A DNA stretch of 64,000 bases from Cerioporus squamosus (lineage: Eukaryota; Basidiomycota; Agaricomycetes; Polyporales; Polyporaceae). Under the pieces are notes generated by a model, which saw nothing but the letters and a program-made list of their open reading frames with translations, did not search any database and was not told where the DNA came from. This document shows, piece after piece, positions 53,658 to 64,000 of this stretch. The DNA lies in assembly GCA_022592435.1 (NCBI GenBank), contig JABYQS010000178.1, positions 1 to 64,000 on the forward strand, given 5' to 3'. The translations under genes and the position numbers were made by a program. Each line of letters begins with the position of its first letter. The first letter of the stretch is position 1.

Positions 53658-54072
53658 ATGAGCGAACATCGTCGATCTTTGTTGATCTTCAGCAGTCGTC
53701 TAGCGCTCTCTAAGAACATCTGTGCATCATTTGCTTCCATCCCGTCAGCCACCTCAAACGATGGCCTGCCCAGCCTTAGCCCACCCCCCCCTTCGCTCGG
53801 TGGAGTTGAAGTGAACATTTGCCAGCCCATCATCAAGTCTCCAAACACGTCAACGTGTACGTGACCGTTCCAGCCTCAGTTCGACTGAGCTCTATGGATG
53901 ACTCAGACTAATTCTGGTGGAGCGCTCAGCGGGATAAGGTTGTGAGGCAGGTGTCGTCGCATAGTTGACTCCACTTCATTCTCGTGCTGATGCTTGTACA
54001 GATGATGGCGACTCTGACGTAGAGGCGCCAAAGCCTGATTGCACAATTTCTGACTCGGAACCATATCAGTAG
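53658..54072 (+). CDS. Small hypothetical protein, two exons
   Basis: ATG at 53658 (MSEHRRSLLIFSSRLALSKN) is followed by a Ser/Pro-rich stretch (DGLPSLSPPPPSLGGVEVNI) and a donor GTACGTGAC near 53859. Joining to the acceptor CTTGTACAG at about 54001 gives YDGDSDVEAPKPDCTISDSE and a TAG at 54070-54072. About 90 residues. The 140-nt intron is longer than usual here, so an extra exon may be missed. The acidic C-terminus and lack of domains give no function. Confidence 0.4.
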
Positions 54073-54973
54073 TGTAGTCGATTCAACACACTTTGTCATC
54101 ATTACCTGCTCTCTTTCCTCCTCACAAGGCTGACTGATCTCATCTGCTTGATGCGTGTCTCTCCCGCACGACGATCTCCTTTCATGACATGGCCGTTCTC
54201 ACCTCATGGCTGCCAGGTACGGCGCGGGTCAGGACCCCCACAGCGATGTCACCGCAAGCCTCCTACGTCAGTGTCGCGCTGTTTGGCTACTCATTTCCGT
54301 GGCTACAGCATGGTAGTCTTTCAGGTCGACGTTCTTTGTCCGGTACCGTCTCCGTCGTCTGAAGACTTCAATGCCAGCACATCAGTCTCGTCTCCTGCAC
54401 AAAGAGATCCGCCTCATGTCAGTGGTGCCCTCGCAACTCGAAGCCGCATGGCGGGGGCATGCATTGGATCGGATGCAACTCCGGACCCCGGTACATTGGA
54501 AAGGCCTCGTCACTGTGACCATTCATAGGTATCCATCTCGTTCCTGGTGATCTCTTCTTCATGAATCATGTTTTGACAATCGTCTTTCAGGAATTGTCTC
54601 CCCCACCCATTCTGCAATAGTCAACAGCACTTTCACAACCCTCATCTCTCACAGACATGCTTCTGAGCCTCGTGCTAGCATCGAGTGGCTCTTAGTGTCG
54701 ACAATTTGCGCTCTTGCTTTGTCTCCCTCTTCTCAGATCAAGCTGGCTGGCCGTTGTCTTCACAGATACTGTTCGACAATCTAGACGTGCCTTCACAGTC
54801 ACTGCTCAACAAAGACGCGAGGGTCGCAGTCGTCGCGTCAGCCTCTGTCAACAAAGATGATGGCATCCATGTCGATGTATATAAGCCATAGGCTGCGCTG
54901 CTGCTCCTTCGTTACCCTCCCATTTGCAACACACCCAAACATAGCTCACGCGCAGTTCCTCTCGTCGTACACT
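54073..54973. other. Region with unassigned frames
   Basis: A 126-codon plus frame (54148-54528) and an exon-like stretch near 54630-54890 (SIEWLLVSTICALALSPSSQ) exist but cannot be chained. The last 80 bp are presumably the promoter and 5' UTR of the gene at 54974. Confidence 0.35.
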
Positions 54974-56284
54974 ATGTCTGACATAACCATTGCCGAGTTC
55001 CCGATTGCCACTACCACCGACAACTTCGCAGCACTCTGCGCCATCCAGGACGATGTCCGAAACGCGGCAACCAAGCTCCGATCCGAGCTGAGTCTGTACG
55101 TATCCTTCTCCTGGTTGACAGCTTCATAAACTGACATTCTACGCCAGTCGACTTGATATCACAACCGCCAATGACGTCCCTGCCTGGAAGCAACGTTTCT
55201 TAACGAGGCTCGTGGACACGAACGCGGTCTACCGAATCTGGACTCTCAACGAGCTCCGAACTTCCGCCTACCGAGCTCGGGTCCTCGACGCGTCCAACGA
55301 TCTGACGAGGACTGCAGACTCCGTTGCCGAACTGAACTCCGACATCAAAGAGGCCATTGAGAAGGCAAGTCATACACGACCCGTATCGCATCTTCTGCTG
55401 ATGTACCATCCAGTTGATCAACCATTACGAGGGGATTACGCCGCTGCTGCAAGACCATCAGAAGGAACATATGGACTCGGAGTCCAAGGCGCTTCGCGCC
55501 AGGGCTTATATTATCGACGACATCCTCGAGACGGTCGAGGATAAGCGGGACCTCCTGGCCTTTCGCCTGATCTTGCTTACTCAGCCCGAGGTGCGTATTC
55601 GAGTCTCCCAGTCGGCGTAGTACTGATATAACATATACTACAGCACCACTTTGAGACCCTCATACGGCCTCTGACTTACACTCCGCCCAGTATCTCCACT
55701 CGCATCATCGATCCCATCTGTGCCCAGCTCGTTCGCATTTGCGAGGCCCGTGATGATGTCGCCAGCCAAATCGACAGAGTCGTCGCCACCGCCATTGCTA
55801 CTTGGTTCGGGCCAGCCCCCAGTCCTTCGGCGGACGAAGCAGCCACTCTGCAGCTCGCGCACACCCTGCGCGGCCGTATCTTGTCTCTGGTGCCGCAACA
55901 AGAGGAGTTGATGACTTCTATCTCGGTCTGTATGCCTTGTTATCTATCCGTTGCGAGTTATTGAGGTTCAGTTTCTGCAGCTGTATCAAGAGAGGGCTGA
56001 GAATGCTCCTGCTATGCTCAATGTGGGAGGCGGACAGACCGTTGACGTCATGGAGCTGATCGCCACTGTGGGGCAGTACGAGCTCGCCATGGAACAGATC
56101 AGTCACTTCTACGAGGTACGTCCTGCACTTCAGGCTACCTTAACGCAACTGAACGTTCGTGTAGATGCTGTCAATGCTTCTCGAAAAGGCCATGGAGTCT
56201 ATTGAGAAGGTTATCCCTGCCATGCGTGCCGGCCTTGCGGAGGAGGACACTGTGAAGACTACTACTGGTCTGGATGTCATGTGA
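54974..56284 (+). CDS. Helical hypothetical protein with a GC-AG intron
   Basis: ATG at 54974-54976 (MSDITIAEFPIATTTDNFAA) to TGA 56282-56284 across seven exons. Exons read ITTANDVPAWKQRFLTRLVD, VLDASNDLTRTADSVAELNS, then LINHYEGITPLLQDHQKEHM, DDILETVEDKRDLLAFRLIL, HHFETLIRPLTYTPPSISTR, VGGGQTVDVMELIATVGQYE and MLSMLLEKAMESIEKVIPAM. The intron at 55365-55413 starts GCAAGT and ends CATCCAG, a GC-AG intron required to keep frame. The protein is about 330 residues, nearly all helix, acidic and amphipathic, with no signal peptide or membrane segment. Architecture matches the genes at 3097 and 5683; it could be a scaffold or structural helical bundle, but this is not proven. Confidence 0.8.
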
Positions 56285-57590
56285 ACACACTGGGAGGTTT
56301 GGGCGGAAGGTGTGGTAACATGCTAGATGATGAAGCATTTGTCCCTCATGAAGTCGTGTATTCGATTATTGTACTTTCTCTTCCAGCTACTTTGAATCTA
56401 TATGATGTGTCTGGCCACACTGCTTTCGATCGCTGTACAACTTGACGGCCCCTCGGCTCATTGTTCTCCTAGACGAATTTTTTCATGACCAATGAAGTGT
56501 GCCCGCAGGGAGACCACAACCGAGACCTCGGCTCTTGCGCTTAAGTACCGTTAAGGCTTTGCTGTGGTACCGGGTACAACGACGTCCGCACATGAGTCTC
56601 AGCGGCGAGATCCAATCGGCTCCGAAATCTGGCGCCGACGGTGTGACAACAAACCTCAAGCTTGGTTCCATCCTCTCTTGATGCTCCCAAGTACTGGTTG
56701 CACTTAGATGGACGTGAGGCTCACGTACTGGGTCAGCCCGCCACCAAACGCGCCTCGACACCCTCTATGACATCTATACTGTCAACCCACCAGTATGCGA
56801 CTTCACTTCCTTGCTCTTGCTCGCCCAGTGAGACTTAGGCACTCATAACAGAAACACACACCCAGCCTCAGGCTCCTCCAGTATCGACGGATGAGCAGGC
56901 GTTTTGAGACGAGGTGAGTCTGAGATGCAGTTTGTGCGTACAGACTCCCTGTGCCCTTCATTCATGCACATGTCTGACCACCGCTGATCTCCGAATCGCT
57001 CAGCCACCTGTGAACCTCTTGGTCTGCCGTTCAATCCTGTGTTCGCCACCTTCTGCTCGCTCAATTGTGAACGGCATACCTCCCGTGTGTCATGAGCCAC
57101 ATCGTGTACAAGCCTGAAGCCACGCCTTCCCTCCCGACGGGAGAGAGGTGCACGCCTCAAGCCCATGCAACCGCCTCCCCTGCGCCTATCTAATTTCTCC
57201 GTCTGGACCTTCTCCACCTCCCTCTCCTCTTCCGGCTTTGCTCGTCCCTTTAACGGTTCTCCCCCGTCGCTGCTCTTGCGCCGCTGAACTAGTCCAACCC
57301 CGATCTCTGCATGCTCAGCGTCCTCCGCTCTGCTCCGCCACGTCAGTCCCCGGTAGAGCCACACAGAGTAGAGTTCACATCCCCTTACGGCTTCGGCGGC
57401 ACACGCAAGCCCACCGCAGACGACAGGGCGCAACACTCATTCACACGACGGAGTGTCGATATACTGTAGTAACTGGCTACAGCGCCAAACGGAGACAACG
57501 TAGGCTCCGAGTTTGCTTACCTGTTCTTTCTCTGACAACCGTCCTGAAGCCCATTCTGAATGTCCACACACCGCCACACCATCGTCGACT
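56285..57590. other. Intergenic region with chance frames
   Basis: The longest frame is 197 codons on the minus strand (56843-57436), rich in Arg, Glu and Gly without a recognisable motif. No splice chain, repeat or RNA gene is supported. The right end meets the start of the PX-kinase remnant. Confidence 0.4.
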
Positions 57591-59640
57591 ATGCCTGGCA
57601 GGAACATCGTTGCTGGTCAGGCCATTTCGGGACGGAGGTCACGACTGGAGGATGGTCTGTGGACGATCAGCGCAGCGAAGACGCCGCACGATCCCAGCTC
57701 GTACAGTCTCTACATGAAGAGTGAGTGTCTTGTTGTTGCATACGTTCCAACTCTCCAATTCCTTGGTGTTGCCTTGTTCGATACTCCACGTCCCGGGAGC
57801 CGCCATCAGCCTTGGGACGTGCTTCCCTGCAGCGAAGCTGTCCTTTAACCTGCGGGTCACGGGTGTCTGCAACAGTTCGTGCTTCTTCAGTACGCTCTGC
57901 GTTGTAGCAAACTGCTGCCAGAGTTGCGTGGTCGCATGTCCTCTCGGTGGGTTCATGCTCGACTCTCGCGATGGGATGGCTACTTGGGTGCCCCTTTAAG
58001 TCTCGGACTGGGTGTACGGGGCATGATCACTGCAGTCTTTGTGCTCAGAGTTCTTGTTCCTGCTCTCCATACTCCGATCGAGTGACGGGCAATTGTCTGT
58101 TTGCCTTACGCATAGCGTCGGACTTCTCCGTAACGCTCTCCCTACTGTATGCTCCAGGAGGCTCCCCTGTTTCACGCGAATCTAGCCCACATTCGTGCCC
58201 TCCACCCCCGCCTCCTTAGCCTCACCCTAATCATGTCAACTCCTGGCTGAAAACCTTGACTGACACCATGTCATAGCCCCCACACATAATCTCACACTCA
58301 CTCGCACCGCGCAAGAGATTGTCGAGCTCCATGCTAAGCTCCGCGACCACTTCCCTGGCATGAAACTGCCCATACCCCCGATAGATGCTTCTTCCATACC
58401 CGCGCCGCCAAAACGCAAGTCAGCATTCCTCAACACCCTCTTGTGCCTCGCATCCCCCACTAGCAACAAGATCGCGGGTTCGCGTCAAGTGTCCGGCAAG
58501 CAACAGCCTTCCAGCAGCCTGTCGAGCAGTGCCACGTCTAGTGCGCTCTTGTCCAATGCCCCGTCCAACGCCCATACACCCATTGCGACTCCCACAAACG
58601 AGATTGGCAACCCCTTCTCCGAGATCGGAGAGAATGGTGAAGACATCTCTGCCCTTGCGGCGTCCAACAACACTTCGCTGGCGAACGACAGCACTGTACG
58701 TCAGTCTCGGACGTGGAAACGGTTTGTCAGGGTTTGCACAGACGACCTGCAGAGCACCCGTGTGGAGCGCGCCATCAAGGAGATCTCGCAGCCCACGTCA
58801 TCCCCGGCAGCTCCACGGAAATCAACCACTCTATCAGCCAGGTGGTGGTGGCGGACAGCGAGAGTGCAGCGTCGATTGACGGCGAGGTCTGGGACGTGAC
58901 CGATGACATCAAGGAGGATGCAGAGGGCGAACGGGATGCGCACGCCTAAGCCTTGCACGATTTTTTGGAGGTGCCCAATTCGGTGAACGGGATAAACGGA
59001 GACGCAGAAGACGAGGAGAAACCTCCGCGCACGCCGGTCCATGATGCGACTCATGGTCAACACTCCCAGTCCGCTGGGCCTGCCACGCGTAGTTCACGCC
59101 TGTACTCATCCACTCCTTCGACTTCCTCCAAAACCACCGGCGATGACTCCTCTATTTTGACCACCGAGCGACGTTCTGCCTGCAAGAAACGCTCGGAGTC
59201 CAAAGCGCCAGACAGCGAGAAGAAATCTCAGCGGGTAAGGTCCTGCTCGTGCGACACTTTCTCCGGCTACTCATAACCTCATGACCGGGATCAATGTGGT
59301 TCCGGTGCTTTACAGGACTTCCACCCTGGAGGTGATCTCGCCACTCAATTGGCACGTTGGGGCCGACTTTGTCGTGATCGAGCCCGGTTCTACGCCGCGG
59401 ACATTGTCGAAGGTGTCGAAGGCTTGCACCCGGCAGGGGTGATCTACCGTGACCTGAAGCCCGAGAACATCCTTATCGGTGCCCTCAGTCACATCATCCT
59501 CACCGACTTCGGTTTCTCCAAGGAGTTCCCATGTCGCACCTCTGGAATCACTGCGCCCCCAACACCATCGGGGCCGAGGGGCGAGTTCTTGGATAGCGGT
59601 TGCTCGCCACCTTTGCTTGTCCACTGCCCAGTGACGGGAC
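57591..59640 (+). pseudogene. PX-domain protein kinase (AGC type), broken
   Basis: ATG at 57591 gives MPGRNIVAGQAISGRRSRLE and HDPSSYSLYMK. The next conserved piece appears only at about 58290: LTLTRTAQEIVELHAKLRDH, FPGMKLPIPPIDASSIPAPP and KRKSAFLNTLLCLASPTSNK, a PX-type phosphoinositide-binding region and linker. The frame changes near 58790, continues as VIPGSSTEINHSISQVVVAD with SAASIDGEVWDVTDDIKEDA and meets a stop at about 58947. The kinase part begins GGDLATQLARWGRL and includes AGVIYRDLKPENILIGALSH and IILTDFGFSKEF, so the catalytic and DFG loops are present. The glycine loop and catalytic lysine of the N-lobe are missing, and homology ends soon after the DFG region. It cannot make an active kinase. 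Confidence 0.8.
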
Positions 59641-61544
59641 CGCGCTTTCCAACCGGTGCATCTCGAGTTCTCATGGTGAGTGTCCTCGCTCCCATCATCG
59701 GCACATGAAGATCAACGTGTGTGCTGCAGCCAAGCAGTTCAACGGACTTCCTGCAGCTTCTCCGGAGAGATTCGGGTCTTGGTTTTCCGTTCATGCAGCG
59801 ACGCGTAAGCGACAAAGGTGCAGGCTCTGTGGGCCAGTACATCGTCCAAAATCCCATCGCCCTAGCCACAAGGATGACATCATCCCCACCATCTAGCACA
59901 CGCCATCGCGCCAAAGAGTTCATTTGCAAGCTGCCGGTGTCTCTGCCGCTGTATAGCCGAGATAGCTACCCAGGGAATTACTCGCAGGGAGGATCAAACG
60001 CAACCTAGAGGTAGATGCATGCCTGTCACGATAACCCTTTCCCCTCAGCTGCTCTTGCTCTTCATAGAAGTCCACATGAATGCCGGAGCCTCGACTTGTG
60101 CAGTGGTAACGGAGGAGACAATACGAGGCCGCTCTGGGCTTACCGTGATGACGTCCCCCGAGTACGAGTATGGCCTACTCTTCACACCTCCGACCGGTAC
60201 GACTGCACAGGCGACCCATTCCCTCCGCCCCCAGCGGCTTCTCCGGACGCATCGAGCTCGATGGCGCTGACGTGGCTAAGGCCAGCTTTGCTGACGAACA
60301 CTTTGAAGACGAGAACACCTGGGTCTGGATCCGCGTCGACTCTTGCGACCTACTCGTAAGATGCCGATCTGACGCTGCGCCCGACGGAGATGGCGCACAT
60401 TCTCTGAGCTCTCCGTCATGCACTCCCTCAACATGGCGCTCACGTGCACGTACCACATACCAGAGGGCGAGGGCGAAGAGAGCGTCCTGGATCATATGCT
60501 CGGCGAGCCCAAGCTCACGATCGTGCTCGTGCCCCGCATCGGCCTGAATCAGCCTGTCGGCGTGTCCCAGAGTCCTCCACCGCTGACTGCGAGAACATGC
60601 TCTCCCGCTCTCCTGCTCGGGGCCCGCGGGGTTGGTGCGCCTCCTGCCGGAGTTTGTTCAGCCGAGCCAGCCTTAAGCACTATCACTCCCTGCTTGTATA
60701 ATAAGCTCTACCACAAGAACGGAAACAGGAAGGAAGACTCGGGCTATAAGCGCCAGAAGGGCAGACACCTCCGGAGCACCCCTTGAGGCCACTCCCGACA
60801 ATCTTCAAGCAGACGTGACACTGCTTTATATTGCGCAGAACGCGCGCCCTTGCTTCCCTTCCGCGCCATACCACTCATGCCTCTCTATTTCGATCATGCT
60901 GCTGTATCGCTCCACGATTTCTGTGAGTTGTTTCTCTTCTCACTACCAGCCTTCCGCCGTACTGATCTCGCGCGATAGATGGGCATGGTCCCGAGGTACA
61001 CTCAATACATGCAGCCCATATCCCAGAGGCCCTATCCCAATGGACTGATTTGTCACAACCAGTTGAGGAGGGTCAGAAGGGAAAAAAAAACTGTCTCGCA
61101 TCTACGGATGTGTTTGTGAAGATGCACGAGGTGTGTGCCGTCTAATCATTCTGGAGTATATGTCACGATCTGCCTCCGTGGTGGTTTGAGGACCAGACTC
61201 ACTTCAACTCTGGCAAATACGACCTGAGCGCGCTTCCCACAACACCGTCGGGACTGTTGGTCCAGCTATCGAGTTACAAAATGTGTCCCACTCATCTTTG
61301 TGTGTCTCGCAACTCTCTTCCGGCCCCAATTTTTGGCAACCAGCTCGCTCCACCTCCTCTTTACCATGGCGCTTCGGCGAATGCGCAGGAGAGTGTTTTG
61401 CTGATCTCTCATATGATTCATGTATAATCGACTATAGAACTGACTCTTATACTTATGTAATACTTACATCGTATTGATATTGCTTGGCCGTCTGGAGTGC
61501 TCCTCTCCTCTCCGTCACCGTCGATCAATATTCAATTGTCGTTT
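59641..61544. other. Region with possible remnant exons
   Basis: Coding-like fragments occur near 60019-60160 (GLTVMTSPEYEYGLLFTPPT), 60230-60360 (ASFADEHFEDENTWVWIRVD) and 60418-60560 (MALTCTYHIPEGEGEESVLD). They are on the plus strand in changing frames and may be remnants of the kinase 3' end or of another gene. I cannot assign a family. An A-rich run lies at 61081-61090. Confidence 0.35.
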
Positions 61545-61702
61545 AACTTGCTTCGTTCACCATGATTCCCGCTGTCTGGACTCTACCCCTGCCCATAACG
61601 CGCGAGAGCCGATGAGGCTCGTCGTACACGTTCAAGAGCGAATGACGAGAACCACTTCCGACTGAGACGAGTACAAGGACAAGACGCCGCACGCAGGTGG
61701 AC
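61545..61702. repeat. Inverted repeat copy, partner at 1-158
   Basis: Reverse complement of the first 158 bases of the window, with one mismatch. It lies upstream of the gene at 62018. The match reaches the very edge of the window on the other side, so its full length is unknown; sequence to the right of 61702 would correspond to sequence left of base 1. Confidence 0.9.
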
Positions 61703-61837
61703 GTCCATCGAGGGATGATCATGCTATCGGGCAGGATGGGATTCGTCGGGACCGTCACCTACAGAACACTGAGAGAGAGGTACGCGCGAGACTGACATGT
61801 CTGGTTCATCTGCAAGAGCGACCACATTTTCGTCCGC

Positions 61838-61912
61838 TTTGTCGGCCCTTTCGTCTTTCGTCTTTCGTTTTTCCTCTTTCGTCTTTCATTTTTCATCTTG
61901 CATCCTCTTTGC
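61838..61912. repeat. Degenerate CTTTCGT tandem repeat
   Basis: About eight imperfect copies of a heptamer related to CTTTCGT and CTTTCAT run in tandem in a pyrimidine-rich stretch, 100 bp before the gene at 62018. It may be a promoter pyrimidine tract, as often seen upstream of fungal genes. Confidence 0.7.
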
Positions 61913-62017
61913 CCCTTTCGAGACTCATCTTCTCTGATCGTCATGCTTTGTTTGGTGCAGGTACTTATATCAAGTTGCTGAGGTTCGCTTGACGTCGTCC
62001 CCTGTCATCTTCCTGAG

Positions 62018-63559
62018 ATGTCGCCACTTTCTGGTAAGTTTCTTGTTTGCACAGACTACGATCCGTGACATCATCATCACTCTACAGACTCCAGCCCTTC
62101 AGGCTTGCACATGTACAGTGCGTCTGTGGCAGATTCCCAGATATGGGACCAGCTCGCGGTTTGGCCGATGTATGATGACTCTGCTGGCAGAGTTGCAGTG
62201 CGGTGAGTACAGAGCCTGTGAGGAAGCCGTTGTTGTTCTCATACTACCCCAGACCCGCAACTCAAGGACTAGGTCTCAGTCCAAACCCTTCAAGACCGAA
62301 GATCGGCTTGCGTAGGGTGGCTGGTCGCGTTGGCTCTTCTGCCCGCAAGCTGTGAGTGTCTCTCCCCATGAGCTGTCAGGTTGTCTGACCACGACTTATG
62401 TATTTTAGCTCGCTTAGGGCTCGAGGCAAGATGCGTGAGTTGGCACTGACACCCGGGCGGAAGCGTGCGAGATCCTGTAGCCCGGCTGCGACCACCACGA
62501 CCAGAGACGACATCGACCGCGGTAAGAAGAAGCAGAGGGTGGACACGCCAGTGTCGCAGTCGGATTTGCCGGTATCCTCTCCTCTATGGATGCATTCTGC
62601 GATGACAGGTTCGAACTCGTCGGCCCCCAAGGATTACATGCGGGCTTGTGTTGATGGCGCGTAAGTCACAATATACATGTCATATTGTACTTGGTGGAAC
62701 ACTGACCAACGGCACGATTAGCCATGCGGATGTCTCCGATGCATCGCTTCTTGAGATACAGTATCACACCGCCCTGCCTTCTCCCGTGGGCGACCGGTAC
62801 CTGAGTCCCGCCCCGTTGCCCTACAGCAGTCCCAGCATGGGTGCTCCTGCCGATGCGGTGCGTAACCGAGTGTGGTATAGGCATACGCGCATCTCATCAA
62901 CACGCAGGCCTCCCGTCGCAGTTTGTCTATGTCCCTCTCGGACGACGTGTCCGAGACTTCGCACCCGGTCTACACGACGGCTGGCTGGGCGAGAGCCCAT
63001 GCGGTACGTATCTGAGCGCGGTGAAGGTATGCATGAATCTCACCAGCCCGCAGGAATCCCGTCGCAATTCGTCTATGTCCCTCTGGGACGACATGTCCGA
63101 GCCCACGCACCCGGTCTACGCGACGGCGGGGTGGGCGGGAGTTGCTGACTATGCGCATCAGCATGATGTCAGCTCCCCGTCCAGGCTGTCCCAAGAGCTC
63201 ACTGCGCCCGCATTCACGAGTGTCGCCGCACCGGCGGCAGATACGGATCTCCGGAACGGCGAGGGCTGTGCCCATTGCAAGGACCTCGAACAGGTACGTT
63301 TCCCTCTAGGCTGGTAGGTGGTCACGACGGCTAACTCTCTCGCCTGCAGCGCATGGACATGCTCCTCTCGGCCATGGCTGACGTACGTGAGGAGGTCAAT
63401 GTGTTGAGGCATGCCATGGACTCCCTCGGGGCAAAGGCGGAGTCACTGTCGTCTTCATCTACGCCGGCGGGTTGCTCGCTGCCCGGCGTCTCGCCTGACA
63501 GTCGTACCACTGTGCAAGTTCGCAAGAATGGTTCCGACTATGTCGTCTGTATCTATTAG
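62018..63559 (+). CDS. Ser/Pro-rich protein with duplicated exon and coiled-coil tail
   Basis: ATG at 62018 (MSPLSDSSPSGLHMYSASVA) to TAG 63557-63559, eight exons, about 370 residues. The order is DSQIWDQLAVWPMYDDSAGR, a basic segment (RRVAGRVGSSARKL), LTPGRKRARSCSPAAT with IDRGKKKQR resembling a nuclear localisation signal, then YHTALPSPVGDRYLSPAPLP. Two successive homologous exons follow: ASRRSLSMSLSDDVSETSHP and ESRRNSSMSLWDDMSEPTHP, each going on to VY(T/A)TAGWA. Then come CAHCKDLEQ and a heptad-like tail, MLLSAMADVREEVNVLRHAM. The protein ends VQVRKNGSDYVVCIY. It is probably nuclear (inference from the basic cluster). The decayed paralog lies at 7.1-8.16 kb. No enzymatic motif is present. 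Confidence 0.8.
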
Positions 63560-64000
63560 CCGTCTCTCATTTGATCTTTCCCCGTCTCCCCAGTTATCGT
63601 GTAGCATATTGTCTGAATAATCATGGGTTATTAAATGAGCTTAACAGACTGCAGGAGACGAGGCACCTTGGTCAACCCATGGTGTCTCAGTACGTTGATG
63701 AGTATTTACGATCGAAACTTATATCTCTATGTATTGAGAACGTGGTAATACTTCCTCAAATATTGTTCGTTTCTCCGTTAAGTACTATCGCACATCTTCG
63801 AGACCGCGAACGTTGTGTGATCTATAGCCGCAGCATCCGCGAGGACTCGCCTGCTCACTCCAGGTGTAATGGTATGTGCAAGCATTCTGGCGACAGCATT
63901 GGAGAGACAGAGAGCATGCCATCAGAAATGGAAGTGATAGGTGCGACTGTGAATACAGGTATGGTATGATACATATACTAACACGATGCAAGACGATGAT
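63560..64000. other. 3' flank of the last gene
   Basis: The first 80 bp match the 3' flank of the decayed paralog at about 8.2 kb (GTGTAGCATATTGT, then a TTATTAA(A/G) motif), supporting common descent of the two loci. Beyond this only short frames occur up to the window edge. Confidence 0.5.

Noticed and set aside
56843..57436. 197-codon minus-strand frame
   Set aside because: Arg/Glu/Gly-rich without motif, splice sites or similarity to neighbours; likely a chance frame.

Overview
The window is nuclear DNA from a filamentous basidiomycete, most likely an Agaricomycete and possibly a polypore. Genes are split by many introns of about 45-70 nt with GT(A/G)AGT-type donors, GC content is high, and the protein types fit: a tnp2/Plavaka-like CACTA transposase, a DUF6589 protein, a TET/JBP-like dioxygenase, a Ste6-like exporter, an IQGAP and a PX-kinase. 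No bacterial operons, ribosome binding sites, rRNA or convincing tRNA genes were seen. Exon models were spliced by eye, so outer limits of multi-exon genes are estimates unless a start and stop are named.

Left part (1-12.5 kb): lineage-specific hypothetical genes on the plus strand. Two unknown proteins (659-1749, 2149-2850), two helical proteins (3097-4374, 5683-6789) separated by a 571-bp non-autonomous transposon (4860-5430), a decayed gene (about 7.1-8.16 kb) whose intact paralog is at 62.0-63.6 kb, a WD40 protein with a membrane anchor (8465-about 10.24 kb) and a Ser/Pro-rich protein with a globular C-terminus (10649-12455).

Middle (12.5-36 kb): a tnp2-type transposase (12577-16672, minus), then one arm (17488-20260) of a 2.8-kb near-identical inverted duplication whose other arm is at 48829-51610. 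The arm carries most of a RING-finger gene, a conserved 170-residue gene and a small unknown gene. Next is a large minus-strand gene with a tandem array of mini-exons (21251-25014). The most striking item is at 28208-34467: a 6.26-kb element flanked by a perfect 9-bp target-site duplication, with compound terminal inverted repeats. It encodes a RecQ-like helicase and, convergently, a DUF6589 protein. Two internally unrelated miniature elements (4860-5430 and 26268-26408) carry the same kind of ends. A separate TA-flanked MITE sits exactly at the terminal TA of the large element.

Right part (36.5-64 kb): a stretch rich in broken housekeeping genes. An IQGAP fragment is fused in frame to a P4-ATPase (flippase) fragment (36.6-40.9 kb). 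The second half of a Ste6-like ABC exporter has an internal deletion (44.6-46.1 kb), and a PX-domain/AGC-type kinase lacks its N-lobe (57.6-59.6 kb). Between them are a TET/JBP-like 2OG-Fe(II) oxygenase gene (41.0-43.2 kb), a 5'-truncated LINE end (43.8-44.5 kb), several small unknown genes, the second inverted-repeat arm, a RING-H2 gene and a third helical protein (54974-56284). The window ends with a complete Ser-rich gene containing a duplicated exon (62018-63559); a 158-bp copy of its upstream region lies inverted at bases 1-158.

Taken together this looks like a rearranged accessory region shaped by DNA transposons, inverted duplication with possible gene conversion, and capture or decay of gene fragments. 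It does not look like a metabolic cluster.
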